DNA of 24,332 nt from CAZWRV01 sp964636325. GTDB lineage: Bacteria; Verrucomicrobiota; Lentisphaeria; Victivallales; GWF2-50-93. Positions 1 to 8,700 of the stretch are shown piece after piece; the stretch's first letter is position 1, and each line of letters opens with the position of its first letter. The stretch lies in the NCBI GenBank assembly GCA_964636325.1, contig CAZWRV010000096.1, positions 1-24,332 of the forward strand, written 5' to 3'. The position numbers and the translations under genes are program-made. Below the pieces are notes generated by a model. The model was not told where the DNA came from. It ran no database searches and saw only the letters and a program-made list of their open reading frames with translations.

Positions 1-118
1 CAGAAACTCGATGGAGGGCGAAGCCGTGCTGAGCTGCGGTTGAGCTTGGCTCAACCCTCCGGAAGACGACAAAGATAATGACAAAGTTCGCGACAAAGAT
101 GGGCGAGTTTCAGAGGAG
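1..118 (+). repeat. 118-bp inverted repeat, left copy
   Basis: This stretch is the reverse complement of 16819-16936 with about three mismatches that I can count. Its ends are near-inverted (CAGAAACTCG at 1-10, CGAGTTTCAG at 104-113), as in a small MITE-like element. Inside is a hairpin, GGTTGAGC-TTG-GCTCAACC, enclosed by GGAGGG/CCCTCC, followed by three spaced ACAAAG words. It starts at the first base of the window, so it may extend further left. There is no coding potential. Confidence 0.85.
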
Positions 119-218
119 ATGCCAGTGTCAAAGTCTCATCGTGGATTTATCGTGAAAACCACTGTGGCAGAGTATCATGAAAAATCTCTGACACTATGAC
201 ACGCTGATACTCTGACAC
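107..218 (+). repeat. Interspersed two-hairpin repeat module, copy A
   Basis: This matches 9876-9976 over its first ~35 bases and again around CCACTGTG..CAGAGTATCA. It contains two stem-loops: GTGG (141-144) with CCAC (159-162), and GTGGCAGAGTATCA (164-177) with TGATACTCTGACAC (205-218), the latter with one mismatch. The word TGTCAGAGTATCA recurs in both orientations. It overlaps the right end of the 1-118 repeat, so the two modules are fused here. Confidence 0.7.
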
Positions 219-256
219 GTTTATCCTGCTTGTGCCTTTTGTGCTTTTTGTGGCCA
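210..256 (+). repeat. Direct repeat left of the ATPase gene
   Basis: This reads CTCTGACAC, a short spacer, then GTGCCTTTTGTGCTT, then TTGTGGCCA. The same ordered words recur at 1780-1823 in the same orientation with a few changes. The two copies bracket the single ATPase gene. Confidence 0.65.
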
Positions 257-300
257 TGAAATAATGATTTGCGGACCTTGCGGAATGCATTGCCCAAATA

Positions 301-320
301 TGGTCAATAGCTATTGACCA
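301..320. promoter_or_regulatory. Perfect 20-bp palindrome, possible operator
   Basis: TGGTCAATAGCTATTGACCA is identical to its own reverse complement, with two 10-base arms and no mismatch. It lies 46 bases before the ATPase start and immediately before a strong Shine-Dalgarno sequence (AGAAGGAGG, 325-333). A dimeric repressor site or an RNA hairpin controlling translation would both fit. No regulator gene is seen beside it. Confidence 0.45.
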
Positions 321-341
321 AAATAGAAGGAGGCGTATCTT

Positions 342-374
342 ATGTCCTGCAAATGGAGGGAAAGCCATGGTTGA
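342..374 (+). CDS. Possible 10-codon leader peptide overlapping the ATPase start
   Basis: ATG at 342 sits 8 bases after AAGGAGG (327-333), the best ribosome site in this region. It opens a frame MSCKWRESHG that stops with TGA at 372-374, overlapping the ATPase ATG (367) by 8 bases. This geometry suits translational coupling: ribosomes ending the leader could restart at 367. It may equally be chance, because the ATPase has its own GGAGG at 355-359. There is no homology to judge by. Confidence 0.25.
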   Translation: MSCKWRESHG

Positions 375-1737
375 CCTTGTTTTTTCCGCGAACAATCTAC
401 ATCACAGGGATGTCGGCCTGTTCAGGGACAATGATCCGCAGCTCAGCCGTCTTGCGTCGGCTCCTTGCGTATTCAAAAGCGAGCTCATTGATCAAATACC
501 GTCAGGCACGCCAGGAATCTACACTGTCGGCGGCGGCAGGCAGGTCGGGAAGACGACACTGCTGAAACAGTGGATGGTTAAACTGCTAGATTCGGGGATC
601 CCGCCGACCCGCATATGGTATGTCACAGGAGAACTTATAAACGACCAGCACCATCTTGTGCGCCTGGCAAGCCAGTTTGCTGAGGGGATGGACAAGAGTT
701 CCTTGTTCTATCTCATTGTCGACGAGGTTACATATATAAGGGACTGGGACAAAGGCATAAAGTATCTGTCGGACAGCGGAATATTCAACAATGCCGTCGT
801 GGTCTTGACCGGATCGGATCTGAGCTTCATCAAGGAGGCGAGGAAACGTTTCCCGGGGCGGCACGGCAAGGCCGGACGCACGGAATTCATGCTTTACCCC
901 CTCTCCTTCAGGCAGGCGCTGCTCGTCAAAAACATCTTTTCCGGCGCAAGGCTTGACGAGATAGGGAGCTCGCAGGACATATCGGGCGAGGACATGGAGA
1001 AGCTTTACGGCGAGTTCGACAAATATCTGCTTCACGGCGGATATATGACCGCCATAAACGACATGCAGGGCCGTGGCAGGATTCTGGCTGCGACATTCGC
1101 GACCTATTCCGACTGGATCAGGGGGGATGTCATGAAAAGGGGGAAAAGGGAAAATTATCTGCGCGAACTCCTTTCCGCACTGATAACGCAATATGGCAGC
1201 CAGACGACCTGGCATTCAATTGCGTCTGACACTAGCATAGATCATCATGCGACAGTCTCGGATTATGTGGGGCTTCTCTGCGGAATGGAAGCGGTATTCA
1301 TAAACAGCGCCATAGTCGAACACAAGCTCTGCGAGGCGCCGAAAAAGGCCAGGAAGATATTTTTCTCGGATCCGTTCATCCTCCACAGCATAAAGGCATG
1401 GCTGGAGGGGGTCGGCGACCCATTCGACGGCATTTCAAAGCAATTGTCACAGGACAGCGAATTTGCCGGCAAGCTCGTTGAAGGTGTGACCGTATCTCAA
1501 TGCCGCCGCAAGCACAGGTGTTTCTACATAAAGGCGGAAAGAGAAGTCGATATTGCGTATCTGGAAGGGAAAACCATGCATCCTGTAGAAATAAAGTGGA
1601 CTAACCAAATCAGGCATTCGGACATCAAGCAGGTACTTAAATACCGGAACGGAATCATATTGACAAAGCAGAGGGCCTTCAATCAGGTAGAGGATACCCC
1701 TCTCGTTCCGCTTCCTTGGTGGCTGCTGAAATATTGA
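367..1737 (+). CDS. AAA_14/DUF4143-type ATP-binding protein
   Basis: This 456-residue P-loop ATPase is of the AAA_14-DUF4143 kind, a widespread family of unsettled function. Walker A is GGRQVGKT at residues 56-63 and Walker B is LIVDE ending D119-E120. A sensor-like LTGS lies at 147-150, followed by the family-typical GR...LYPLSF segment (164-181). The C-terminal third carries EREVDIAYLEG and PVEIKW (about 389-410), the PD-(D/E)XK-like core found at the end of these proteins. There is no signal peptide, so it is cytosolic. The ATG at 367 has GGAGG 7 bases before it. It is a single-gene unit between direct repeats, upstream of an unrelated giant exported protein. A role with mobile DNA or defence is often guessed for such genes but is not shown here. 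Confidence 0.88.
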   Translation: MVDLVFSANNLHHRDVGLFRDNDPQLSRLASAPCVFKSELIDQIPSGTPGIYTVGGGRQVGKTTLLKQWMVKLLDSGIPPTRIWYVTGELINDQHHLVRLASQFAEGMDKSSLFYLIVDEVTYIRDWDKGIKYLSDSGIFNNAVVVLTGSDLSFIKEARKRFPGRHGKAGRTEFMLYPLSFRQALLVKNIFSGARLDEIGSSQDISGEDMEKLYGEFDKYLLHGGYMTAINDMQGRGRILAATFATYSDWIRGDVMKRGKRENYLRELLSALITQYGSQTTWHSIASDTSIDHHATVSDYVGLLCGMEAVFINSAIVEHKLCEAPKKARKIFFSDPFILHSIKAWLEGVGDPFDGISKQLSQDSEFAGKLVEGVTVSQCRRKHRCFYIKAEREVDIAYLEGKTMHPVEIKWTNQIRHSDIKQVLKYRNGIILTKQRAFNQVEDTPLVPLPWWLLKY

Positions 1738-1779
1738 TACCCACATAAAAGCACCGGAGGAGGCTTTGGCACGTTAATC

Positions 1780-1823
1780 CTCTGACACTTTTCCTGTCGT
1801 GCCTTTTGTGCTTCTTGTGGCCA
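1780..1823 (+). repeat. Direct repeat right of the ATPase gene
   Basis: This is the second copy of the 210-256 word series: CTCTGACAC, then GTGCCTTTTGTGCTT, then CTTGTGGCCA. It lies 43 bases after the ATPase stop. A reverse-strand relative of the GTGCCTTTTGTGCTT phrase is at 9559-9587. Confidence 0.65.
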
Positions 1824-1871
1824 ATTATGAATTATCCAGTAAATCCTGTTATCCAGCCTGAAAGGGCTTAA

Positions 1872-4800
1872 ATGGTGGAATCTTCTAGACCAAAATCCTT
1901 TGTGGCTCAGTGCCTTTGTGCGATACTCCTCTTCTTAGCGAATTTCGCGTTCTGCGGGGATGACGCTGGCGGCTTGAGGCTGCAACGTGCCGCGGTGATC
2001 GGCGATGCCAAAATCGCAGATCTGGTGACGGTGAAGCTGTCGCAGTCAAAGCTTGAGCTTCTTGAACGCGGACAGATCGAAAAGATCATGAAGGAGAAAG
2101 AGTTCATAAACCTTTGTGATGCCGGCGGTATTGCGGATCGCCTTGAAATAGGCCGGATGCTCGACGCCGACGCCCTCATTATATTGTCTCAGGATGCTAT
2201 TGGGGCCAAGCCTGTCGTCAAGCTGGTGATTTGCGAATGCCGTCAGGGTGCCCGCCTTGCCGTCCATCTGATTCCGAATGAAAATAGTGATTTGGAAAAG
2301 GTTGCCGGACTGATTTCCGAAAAGGTGGAGCAGGCCGTTAGTAAATATTCAGGGCAGAGGCTCAGGCTTGTCGCCGTCCCGCCGTTCCTTTCCAAGAATC
2401 TGACACACGATTATGACAGGATGCAGTCCATCTACGCATGCCTTCTGGCCAACGTTTTGTCGGCGTATCCGGGAGTAGCGACGCTTGAAATCGAGGAGGC
2501 CCGGTCGATCCAGCAGGAGCTTGCCGGTAAGGATTTGGACGCCGGCCGTCAAGTCCCATGCTTTGTGGAGGGAACATTCAGGATGGATAAAGAAAGCAAG
2601 GATTCTCCTGTCCAAGTCGCTTTTGAAGTGGATGTCTCCACCGCCGGTGATAAGGAAAAGGTGAATTCCGGGAAGATACCTTTAGACGTTGCCCACAAAT
2701 GGCTGACCGAGGGGCTAGCAGCAATGATCATGAGACAAAAGGCTGTAAAGTCCTCCCTGCCTGTCGAGGAGCAAACGAAGCACTTTCTATCAAAAGCAGA
2801 TGAGTTTCATTCTGTCGGGGCAATGTGGCAGGCGGCAGATTTGCGCGAAGCATACCTCCTCCTCTATCCTCAGAATGCAAAACAACGGCTATTATTGATA
2901 TCTGAATACCGTTCTGAGATGAATCCATATATTACTGGAGTCACCAGAGAAAACATAAAAAATCCAAGCAACCAACTTCTCGAATATTATAGGGCGAATA
3001 TTGTCAAAGCTGTTGATGCATATCGTATGAACCTAACACACTTGGAATACCTGGTCCGAAATCGTCTTATTAAAAGGGAAGATGCCCTACGTCTTTATCG
3101 AGCTGACATAACTGGTGTTGGCTGCAGCACTCCTGACCACCTCTTTAATATGATGCCACATCTTAAAGATCCTCGCTTTCGCATCATTCAACAAGAAGGG
3201 GGAAGGAATACAGAAATCCTGGAAGAAGATTTTATTTTCAATGTCGCGCCGCATATTCTTGAGCTTCCTACTGAATATAAATCTAAAGATGAAATTATTG
3301 ATTTGAATTCATCTTGGCACGATGTTTCTATTAAAAAGTTGATCCATAGGGCAGACCGGGATGAGTATATATTAGACAAGGGAATACTTGATAAAATATG
3401 GCAATTCCTGATAAAAGATACCCCAAACGAACTCAGTGTATCAGCGGAAATGTCCGAATTTATTGAAAACATATTGAGGCCGCTGGGCGAAGGTGAAAAA
3501 GGAGACTATTACGCCTGGGAGCATGCGACAGACATTACAGACTCTTTTTTCCGAGGGCGTTTTGAGGAGTTGATGGCGGCAAACAATAAAGTGCTGAAGA
3601 TATACGGCCGTTTTGGATTGTTCCTGATGAAAGCATATAAATTGAACAAAGAAACAAGTAAAACAGAAATACAAATGGCGATTGATGAGCTTGACAGCAT
3701 AATCAATGATTATAAAAAGTTGAACACTTCCGACGCGAAAGAATACTCTCCAAGAGAAGAATACGAACGTTGTTTCGCAGGGATCTTGAACAATAAGAGA
3801 CGATATCTTCAAGGTCTAATTGAACCTCCGAAGCCAAAGCCCAGCGCATCTGTAAGCAAAAATCCTACTCCATCAGCGGTTTCCAGCCCAAGCCTGGTGA
3901 CTTATGAAAAAATTGACCTTCGCCTCGACAATGACGACAAGAATAAATCAAGCACGTCAAGAATATGCATAAGTAATATAATCAACTGCGATGAACAATT
4001 TGAAATATATTCGAACGGATCCCAGATATATGTTATGCATGAAAAGGACGTCCTGAAGAAAATAGTTGACGTAAGCCCGGATTCTTTTAGATCGCTTGTC
4101 TGGGATGGCAGACACATCTGGGCTGGACTGGAGAAGGCTGGCATTAATATCTTTGACAGCAATGGGACAATGGTTTCTGTCCTGGATTCTAATAGCATAC
4201 CGCCTTTTGAAAAAGGATTGCTTCTACACGCTATCGGTGAGGGGAGGATATTGGCTGTTGGAAGTTTCGGCAAATATTCCCGTTCATGGATTGCAATTAT
4301 TGATGTCAATAAGGATATCCTAAATCCGGAAGTCAATGTCATTAGTGAATGCACGCGGCGGCCTGATTACAATATAGATGCGGTTTTTAGCCATGGCATA
4401 GAAACAGATGTTGTATATGAACCTGTAAATATAATCCCATATTCTCCTTATGGGCAGAAGGCAGCCGCTACTCCATTTTTACTTGTCAACCGAGATCGGT
4501 GCTACCCCCATAAATATTTTCCATTGATCGTGGGTATCGACAGTCTTAAGGTCTCAGCATATCCTGAAGCGGTCAGCCCTGAATTTACGAATATAACTTG
4601 GAACGGGCTTCTTTTCACATTTAATTCGTCGAATGTCGGTCTTTTTATCAATGCACCGAGAGGAAAAAGATGGATAAACAATAGCAAACGGCTGAACTAT
4701 AATAAAAACGTATATCATCCATTGGAAACTATTTTCTGCAGCCAAGGATGGTTGTATGTTTCAGGTGTTTGCCCCCGACGTATCAAGTTGGATTGCCTCT

Positions 4801-5384
4801 ATGAAGAGATACTCGATTACAATTTACACTCCAAAATATATTTATTGGGCTTTTCAAAGTTCTATGGATTATTAGGGCAGGAAGGAGGGAAGCTTTATAA
4901 AGCTACAATTAAAGACGAGCTTACCAGATGTCCATCATTGACGCAGCAGCAATCTGACATGTTTTTCAGATTCATGCTCAAGGATGATTTTAAAACGATA
5001 TTGAATTCACGGATGAAATTGAAGTTAGATGAGCATATCCAGAAAGCAAGAGAAAAGTATGCTGAAGATCTATCGTCCGGAAAAATCGACGAGGCTTTCA
5101 TAAGGGCTCTTGATAAATATAAAAATGCGAAAAGAGAAGACATATATAAGGCATATTCAGAATTGATTAGAGTATCGGACAGGCGAAGCGTTGCCCCGCT
5201 TATAAGCTTGCTGGGAGAGACAACAAATAAAGACGTTAAACGATATATTGCTGCCGCGCTGGGAACATTAGGTAATCAAAAAAAATGCGGGGATGACAAT
5301 TCATATATTGTCGACATTTTGTGCATATTGCTTTTTGATGATGATGCCGCCGGGGAAGCCGCCAAGGCTCTCGGGAAAATGTGA
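1872..5384 (+). CDS. Exported giant protein: two CsgG-like domains, propeller-like region, HEAT repeats (truncated)
   Basis: The 1170-residue product begins with a hydrophobic export signal (about 9-28). A CsgG-like domain follows (about 36-150: LELLERGQIEKIMKE, then GRMLDADALIIL). A second, weaker one spans about 158-290. After that come a short TPR-like helical stretch (about 305-350), a long helical region, a Pro/Ser linker (about 650-680), a beta-propeller-like region with WDGRHIWAG (about 690-1000), and HEAT-like repeats (about 1100-1170). The likely location is the periplasm or outer envelope; the function is unknown. It is a tandem paralogue of the 5789-9508 gene. Base composition drops sharply toward A+T after about 2780. 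The TGA at 5382-5384 falls inside a HEAT repeat, and the same frame stays open to 5756, so the gene is probably truncated by a nonsense change. The start is supported by matching upstream DNA in the paralogue, with GAAAGGG before the ATG. Confidence 0.8.
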   Translation: MVESSRPKSFVAQCLCAILLFLANFAFCGDDAGGLRLQRAAVIGDAKIADLVTVKLSQSKLELLERGQIEKIMKEKEFINLCDAGGIADRLEIGRMLDADALIILSQDAIGAKPVVKLVICECRQGARLAVHLIPNENSDLEKVAGLISEKVEQAVSKYSGQRLRLVAVPPFLSKNLTHDYDRMQSIYACLLANVLSAYPGVATLEIEEARSIQQELAGKDLDAGRQVPCFVEGTFRMDKESKDSPVQVAFEVDVSTAGDKEKVNSGKIPLDVAHKWLTEGLAAMIMRQKAVKSSLPVEEQTKHFLSKADEFHSVGAMWQAADLREAYLLLYPQNAKQRLLLISEYRSEMNPYITGVTRENIKNPSNQLLEYYRANIVKAVDAYRMNLTHLEYLVRNRLIKREDALRLYRADITGVGCSTPDHLFNMMPHLKDPRFRIIQQEGGRNTEILEEDFIFNVAPHILELPTEYKSKDEIIDLNSSWHDVSIKKLIHRADRDEYILDKGILDKIWQFLIKDTPNELSVSAEMSEFIENILRPLGEGEKGDYYAWEHATDITDSFFRGRFEELMAANNKVLKIYGRFGLFLMKAYKLNKETSKTEIQMAIDELDSIINDYKKLNTSDAKEYSPREEYERCFAGILNNKRRYLQGLIEPPKPKPSASVSKNPTPSAVSSPSLVTYEKIDLRLDNDDKNKSSTSRICISNIINCDEQFEIYSNGSQIYVMHEKDVLKKIVDVSPDSFRSLVWDGRHIWAGLEKAGINIFDSNGTMVSVLDSNSIPPFEKGLLLHAIGEGRILAVGSFGKYSRSWIAIIDVNKDILNPEVNVISECTRRPDYNIDAVFSHGIETDVVYEPVNIIPYSPYGQKAAATPFLLVNRDRCYPHKYFPLIVGIDSLKVSAYPEAVSPEFTNITWNGLLFTFNSSNVGLFINAPRGKRWINNSKRLNYNKNVYHPLETIFCSQGWLYVSGVCPRRIKLDCLYEEILDYNLHSKIYLLGFSKFYGLLGQEGGKLYKATIKDELTRCPSLTQQQSDMFFRFMLKDDFKTILNSRMKLKLDEHIQKAREKYAEDLSSGKIDEAFIRALDKYKNAKREDIYKAYSELIRVSDRRSVAPLISLLGETTNKDVKRYIAAALGTLGNQKKCGDDNSYIVDILCILLFDDDAAGEAAKALGKM

Positions 5385-5756
5385 TTTACTGAAGCTGCGG
5401 ACTACCTGATTGTCGCATATGAAAATAGCAGTAATTCAAATAGTTGCGTAATTAAGGGTGTTTTAAATGATATGCACATAAGCATTCCATCTTTACCTAA
5501 GATACTAGCAGAAGATAACCAAGATGCAAATCTCTGTAAAATTGTTGCTGAAGGAATTTACAGAGGGATAGACCTAGAACCATTAATATTTAAAATCCCT
5601 CCGGACTCGGATATAACCACAATAGCGAGGAAAATCTTGGAACGTCGCAAAGCACTAGCTGATTTCGATCTTTTCAAAGCTCCCCCCAAAAGTGGGAATG
5701 AAAAAGAGGCCGAGACTAACGATAATTCGATACAAGTCCTCAAGCAGAAAGAATAA
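5385..5756 (+). pseudogene. In-frame C-terminal tail of the preceding HEAT-repeat protein
   Basis: After the TGA at 5382-5384 the same frame continues without a stop for 123 codons. The first residues, FTEAADYLIVAYEN, complete the HEAT repeat that begins ...AAKALGKM before the stop. In this repeat type a Gly normally follows ALGKM, and GGA differs from TGA by one base. A free-standing start is possible at ATG 5472, giving 94 residues (MHISIPSLPKILAEDN...), but the only upstream purine run (AAGGG, 5454-5458) is too far away to be a good ribosome site. The segment shares the low G+C of the 3' half of the upstream gene. I read it as a severed tail. If it is expressed alone it would be a small helical protein of unknown role. 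Confidence 0.65.
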
Positions 5757-5788
5757 TCCAAATAATTATCGTGCCAGAAAGTTCTTAA

Positions 5789-8700
5789 ATGCTGGAATAT
5801 TCTAGAACAAAATCCTTCGTAGCTTTGCGACTTTGTGCGATGATTATCCTTTTAGCGGGATTCGCGTCATGCCTTGGGCTTGATAAATGTTACGCGGGCC
5901 AAGAACCTGCGAAGGTCGCAATAATCGCCGACGGCGGCCTTCAGAACCTGTCGGATCTTCTTTCCGTGGAGCTGTCGAAGGATGCAGAGATATGTCTTCT
6001 TGACCGCGCCGCCCTGGACAAGGTCTTCAACGAGCATAAGATTTCGCTGGAGAACTACGGGGGCAGTCCGTTCGAGCTCGGGAAGCTGGTCGGGGCGGAC
6101 GGGCTTATAATAATAAAGAAGTTCAAGTTCGACGGGAAGGAGCTTGCAGTTTCGCGGCTGGTGGCGGTGAACTCCGGAGTTATTCTTGGGACGAGCTTCC
6201 AGCCGCTGCCGGTTCAAAATCCGTCCGAGTGGCTCCAGGGAAGCATGGTCCGTTTCAAGCCGCTGTTATCCAAGCTGAACGTGCCGCCAAAGGACACTGT
6301 CCGTTTTTCCATTCTGAATATCAGGGCGCCGGTCGACACTCCGGAGCTTAAGGTTCTTGAACGGGAGCTGACCCAGTCGCTTTCTTTCAGCCTCATGCAG
6401 GAGAAGGGGATATTCGTGCTCGAGCGCTGGAAGACGGACAAGCTCGCCTGGGAGAAGGATCTCAAAACCGACGAAGACAATCCGTTCTGGACCGGCAGCT
6501 ATCTTCTAGACGGCGGCATCGAAATTGCAGAAAAAGACACCGTCCAAGTAAAGCTCAGGCTTAGAAAACCAGGAGCTGATGAAATCTACCTAGAGGAGTC
6601 CGGGAAGAAGGGGAACCTGATCGAACTTTCAGAAAAGATCAAGGCCGGGCTGCTGAAGGAGCTGGGTAAAGAGCCGCAGAAGATATTTTGGGACACCAAG
6701 GCCGAGGCGGATCAGTATCTCAAGGAGGCCAAGTGGGCGTTGGAGAACGGGCTCTACGAGGAGTCGATCGAGGCGGCCGACGCTGCAAAGGCGCTAGGAG
6801 GTGCAAGTCCGGAACAGGCCTTCACGCGGATAAAGGCGTCCGGGGGGCGGCTCTTCAAGGATCTTCAGTTCGAGGAGTGGAACTTCATGTTGGGCGGACG
6901 CCGGACGCCTTCCGTGGAGGATCCGGGAAAATACATCGATGCGCTGCTCTACGGAACGGAAATCAACATCTTCCTTTTCCGGCAGTCGGAGAATGAAACG
7001 CTCCCGTTCAGGAGGGACAGCGTAAGTCTCCTGCGCATGGCGGCGGCTGTGCTTCATTCCGCCTGCTTGAAGGGGTTGCACAAGCGGCCTGAATACCAGG
7101 ACAGGCTTGCGTCGCTGCGACGTTTTGCAATGGATCTTTTTAAACTGGACGCCTCCATCAAGGACAACAACAAGTTCGCAAACAACCAGCAGTATGCCTA
7201 CTGGCTGTTCTTCTCGTATATGGGTTTCTTGACGGACAACGGGGCCCGGATGAGGAATGCCTTCCAGGAAGCTGCCAACTGCGCCGATCCCGCCAGGAGG
7301 GAGATGATATTGGAATGCCTGCGCAGCCGCATTAGGGATGTGCCGGTTGCGGTAAGCTGGGAAGGAGACCTCGACGCCGAAGCCGCCAGGCATATGGTTG
7401 TCGACTTCATTTCCGCGCTCATCAATTCGAAAAAGGACGCCGACAAGGTCAACGGGCTCCTTCTCGCCAGTACGATCCCCGGGCTTGGGCCGATATCCGG
7501 CGACGTGACCGAGAAGACCATGGAACTGCTATGGAGCAAGAGGGACAAGATCTCGGCGGACGGTCCTACCCCTGAAGGATATGAGGTTCTTGCGAACTTC
7601 GCATCTTTCCAGGACCTCCGCGAGAACGGCGACGACGCGGACAGATATGCGGGGTTCCTGGTGAAATACCTCGACTATTACATGGAGGAATTCCGCAAGG
7701 GCAGGAAGCTTGACTGGAAGTTCCTGTACTGGCTGAGTTCGGGGATCACTTCGAGAAGGACGCCTGAGAATTCATTTCTCAAGATAAACCTCGCGCTGAA
7801 AGGCAATTACGAAGACATCCTGGCCCGGCTAGAAAAATTCAAGTCGGAAAACCAGGATTTGTTTCTGACAAGCAAGGATTTCTATCCAAATGCAACATAC
7901 GAGGAAATGAAGAAGATATTCAAAGGCACGAAGGAGTCCGGCGGCCTTTACACGTATGCTGACAAGGTGGAAGGACGCTTCATCTCCTTCGCCGATTGCT
8001 GCGCAAAGGGAGACAAACCCGGCAATCTGAAGTCGTTCGGAACTTCAGGTGGAGCAGCATACGCCATATTCGACATCCGAAGAAATTCCGCTTCTAAAAG
8101 CGCGGAAGGGCAGATGCTTGTCGAGATCAAGGAGGACATGTCGGTAAAAAGCCATCTTCTGCCGGACGAGGCGGCTGTCTTCGGAAAGGCGTCGGGGCCG
8201 GGGCAGTCCCAATTCAATGGGAGCGGCATAGCATGCGGCCCGGACGGGAGGATTTTCTGCATAAATCCCGGCGGTCAAGTCTGGGTCTATAATCCTGCAG
8301 GCGACAGATGGAAGCTTTTTCACAAGTCCGACCGCCTTTTCAAGTGCGCGCTAATCTCCGGAGGACATCTGTATCTCGCCTTCGGGGCGGACGACCGCCA
8401 GATAGACAACCTTTTAAACAACATGCCCGGCGACAATAGGAAGGCGGAGCGGGAGAAGCTCAGCGCGCTAAAAGGAACCGGAAGCGGAATAATCAGGATT
8501 TCTCTGGCGGACGGATCGGAAGCTCTGTTCGCAAGCAGCCGGCGCAAGCCCGCGCAGAACCCGTTGGACGACAGGCCTTCATATAGCGTGAACAAGATCA
8601 TGGAGGACCCCGACGGCAACATTCATGTGCTCATAGAGAAGGATTATCTGAAGTCGTTTTATGTGTGCAATACCGCCTCGGGCGAATGGAGGCTGGAATT

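Noticed and set aside
5382..5384. UGA recoding as an amino acid in this organism
   Set aside because: TGA ends the ATPase, GH20, binding-protein, 66-aa and both downstream glycosyltransferase genes at sensible positions, so a general reassignment does not fit. Local readthrough cannot be excluded.
6794..7393. Minus-strand open frame opposite the second giant gene
   Set aside because: It is a composition-driven shadow with no recognisable features and no ribosome site.
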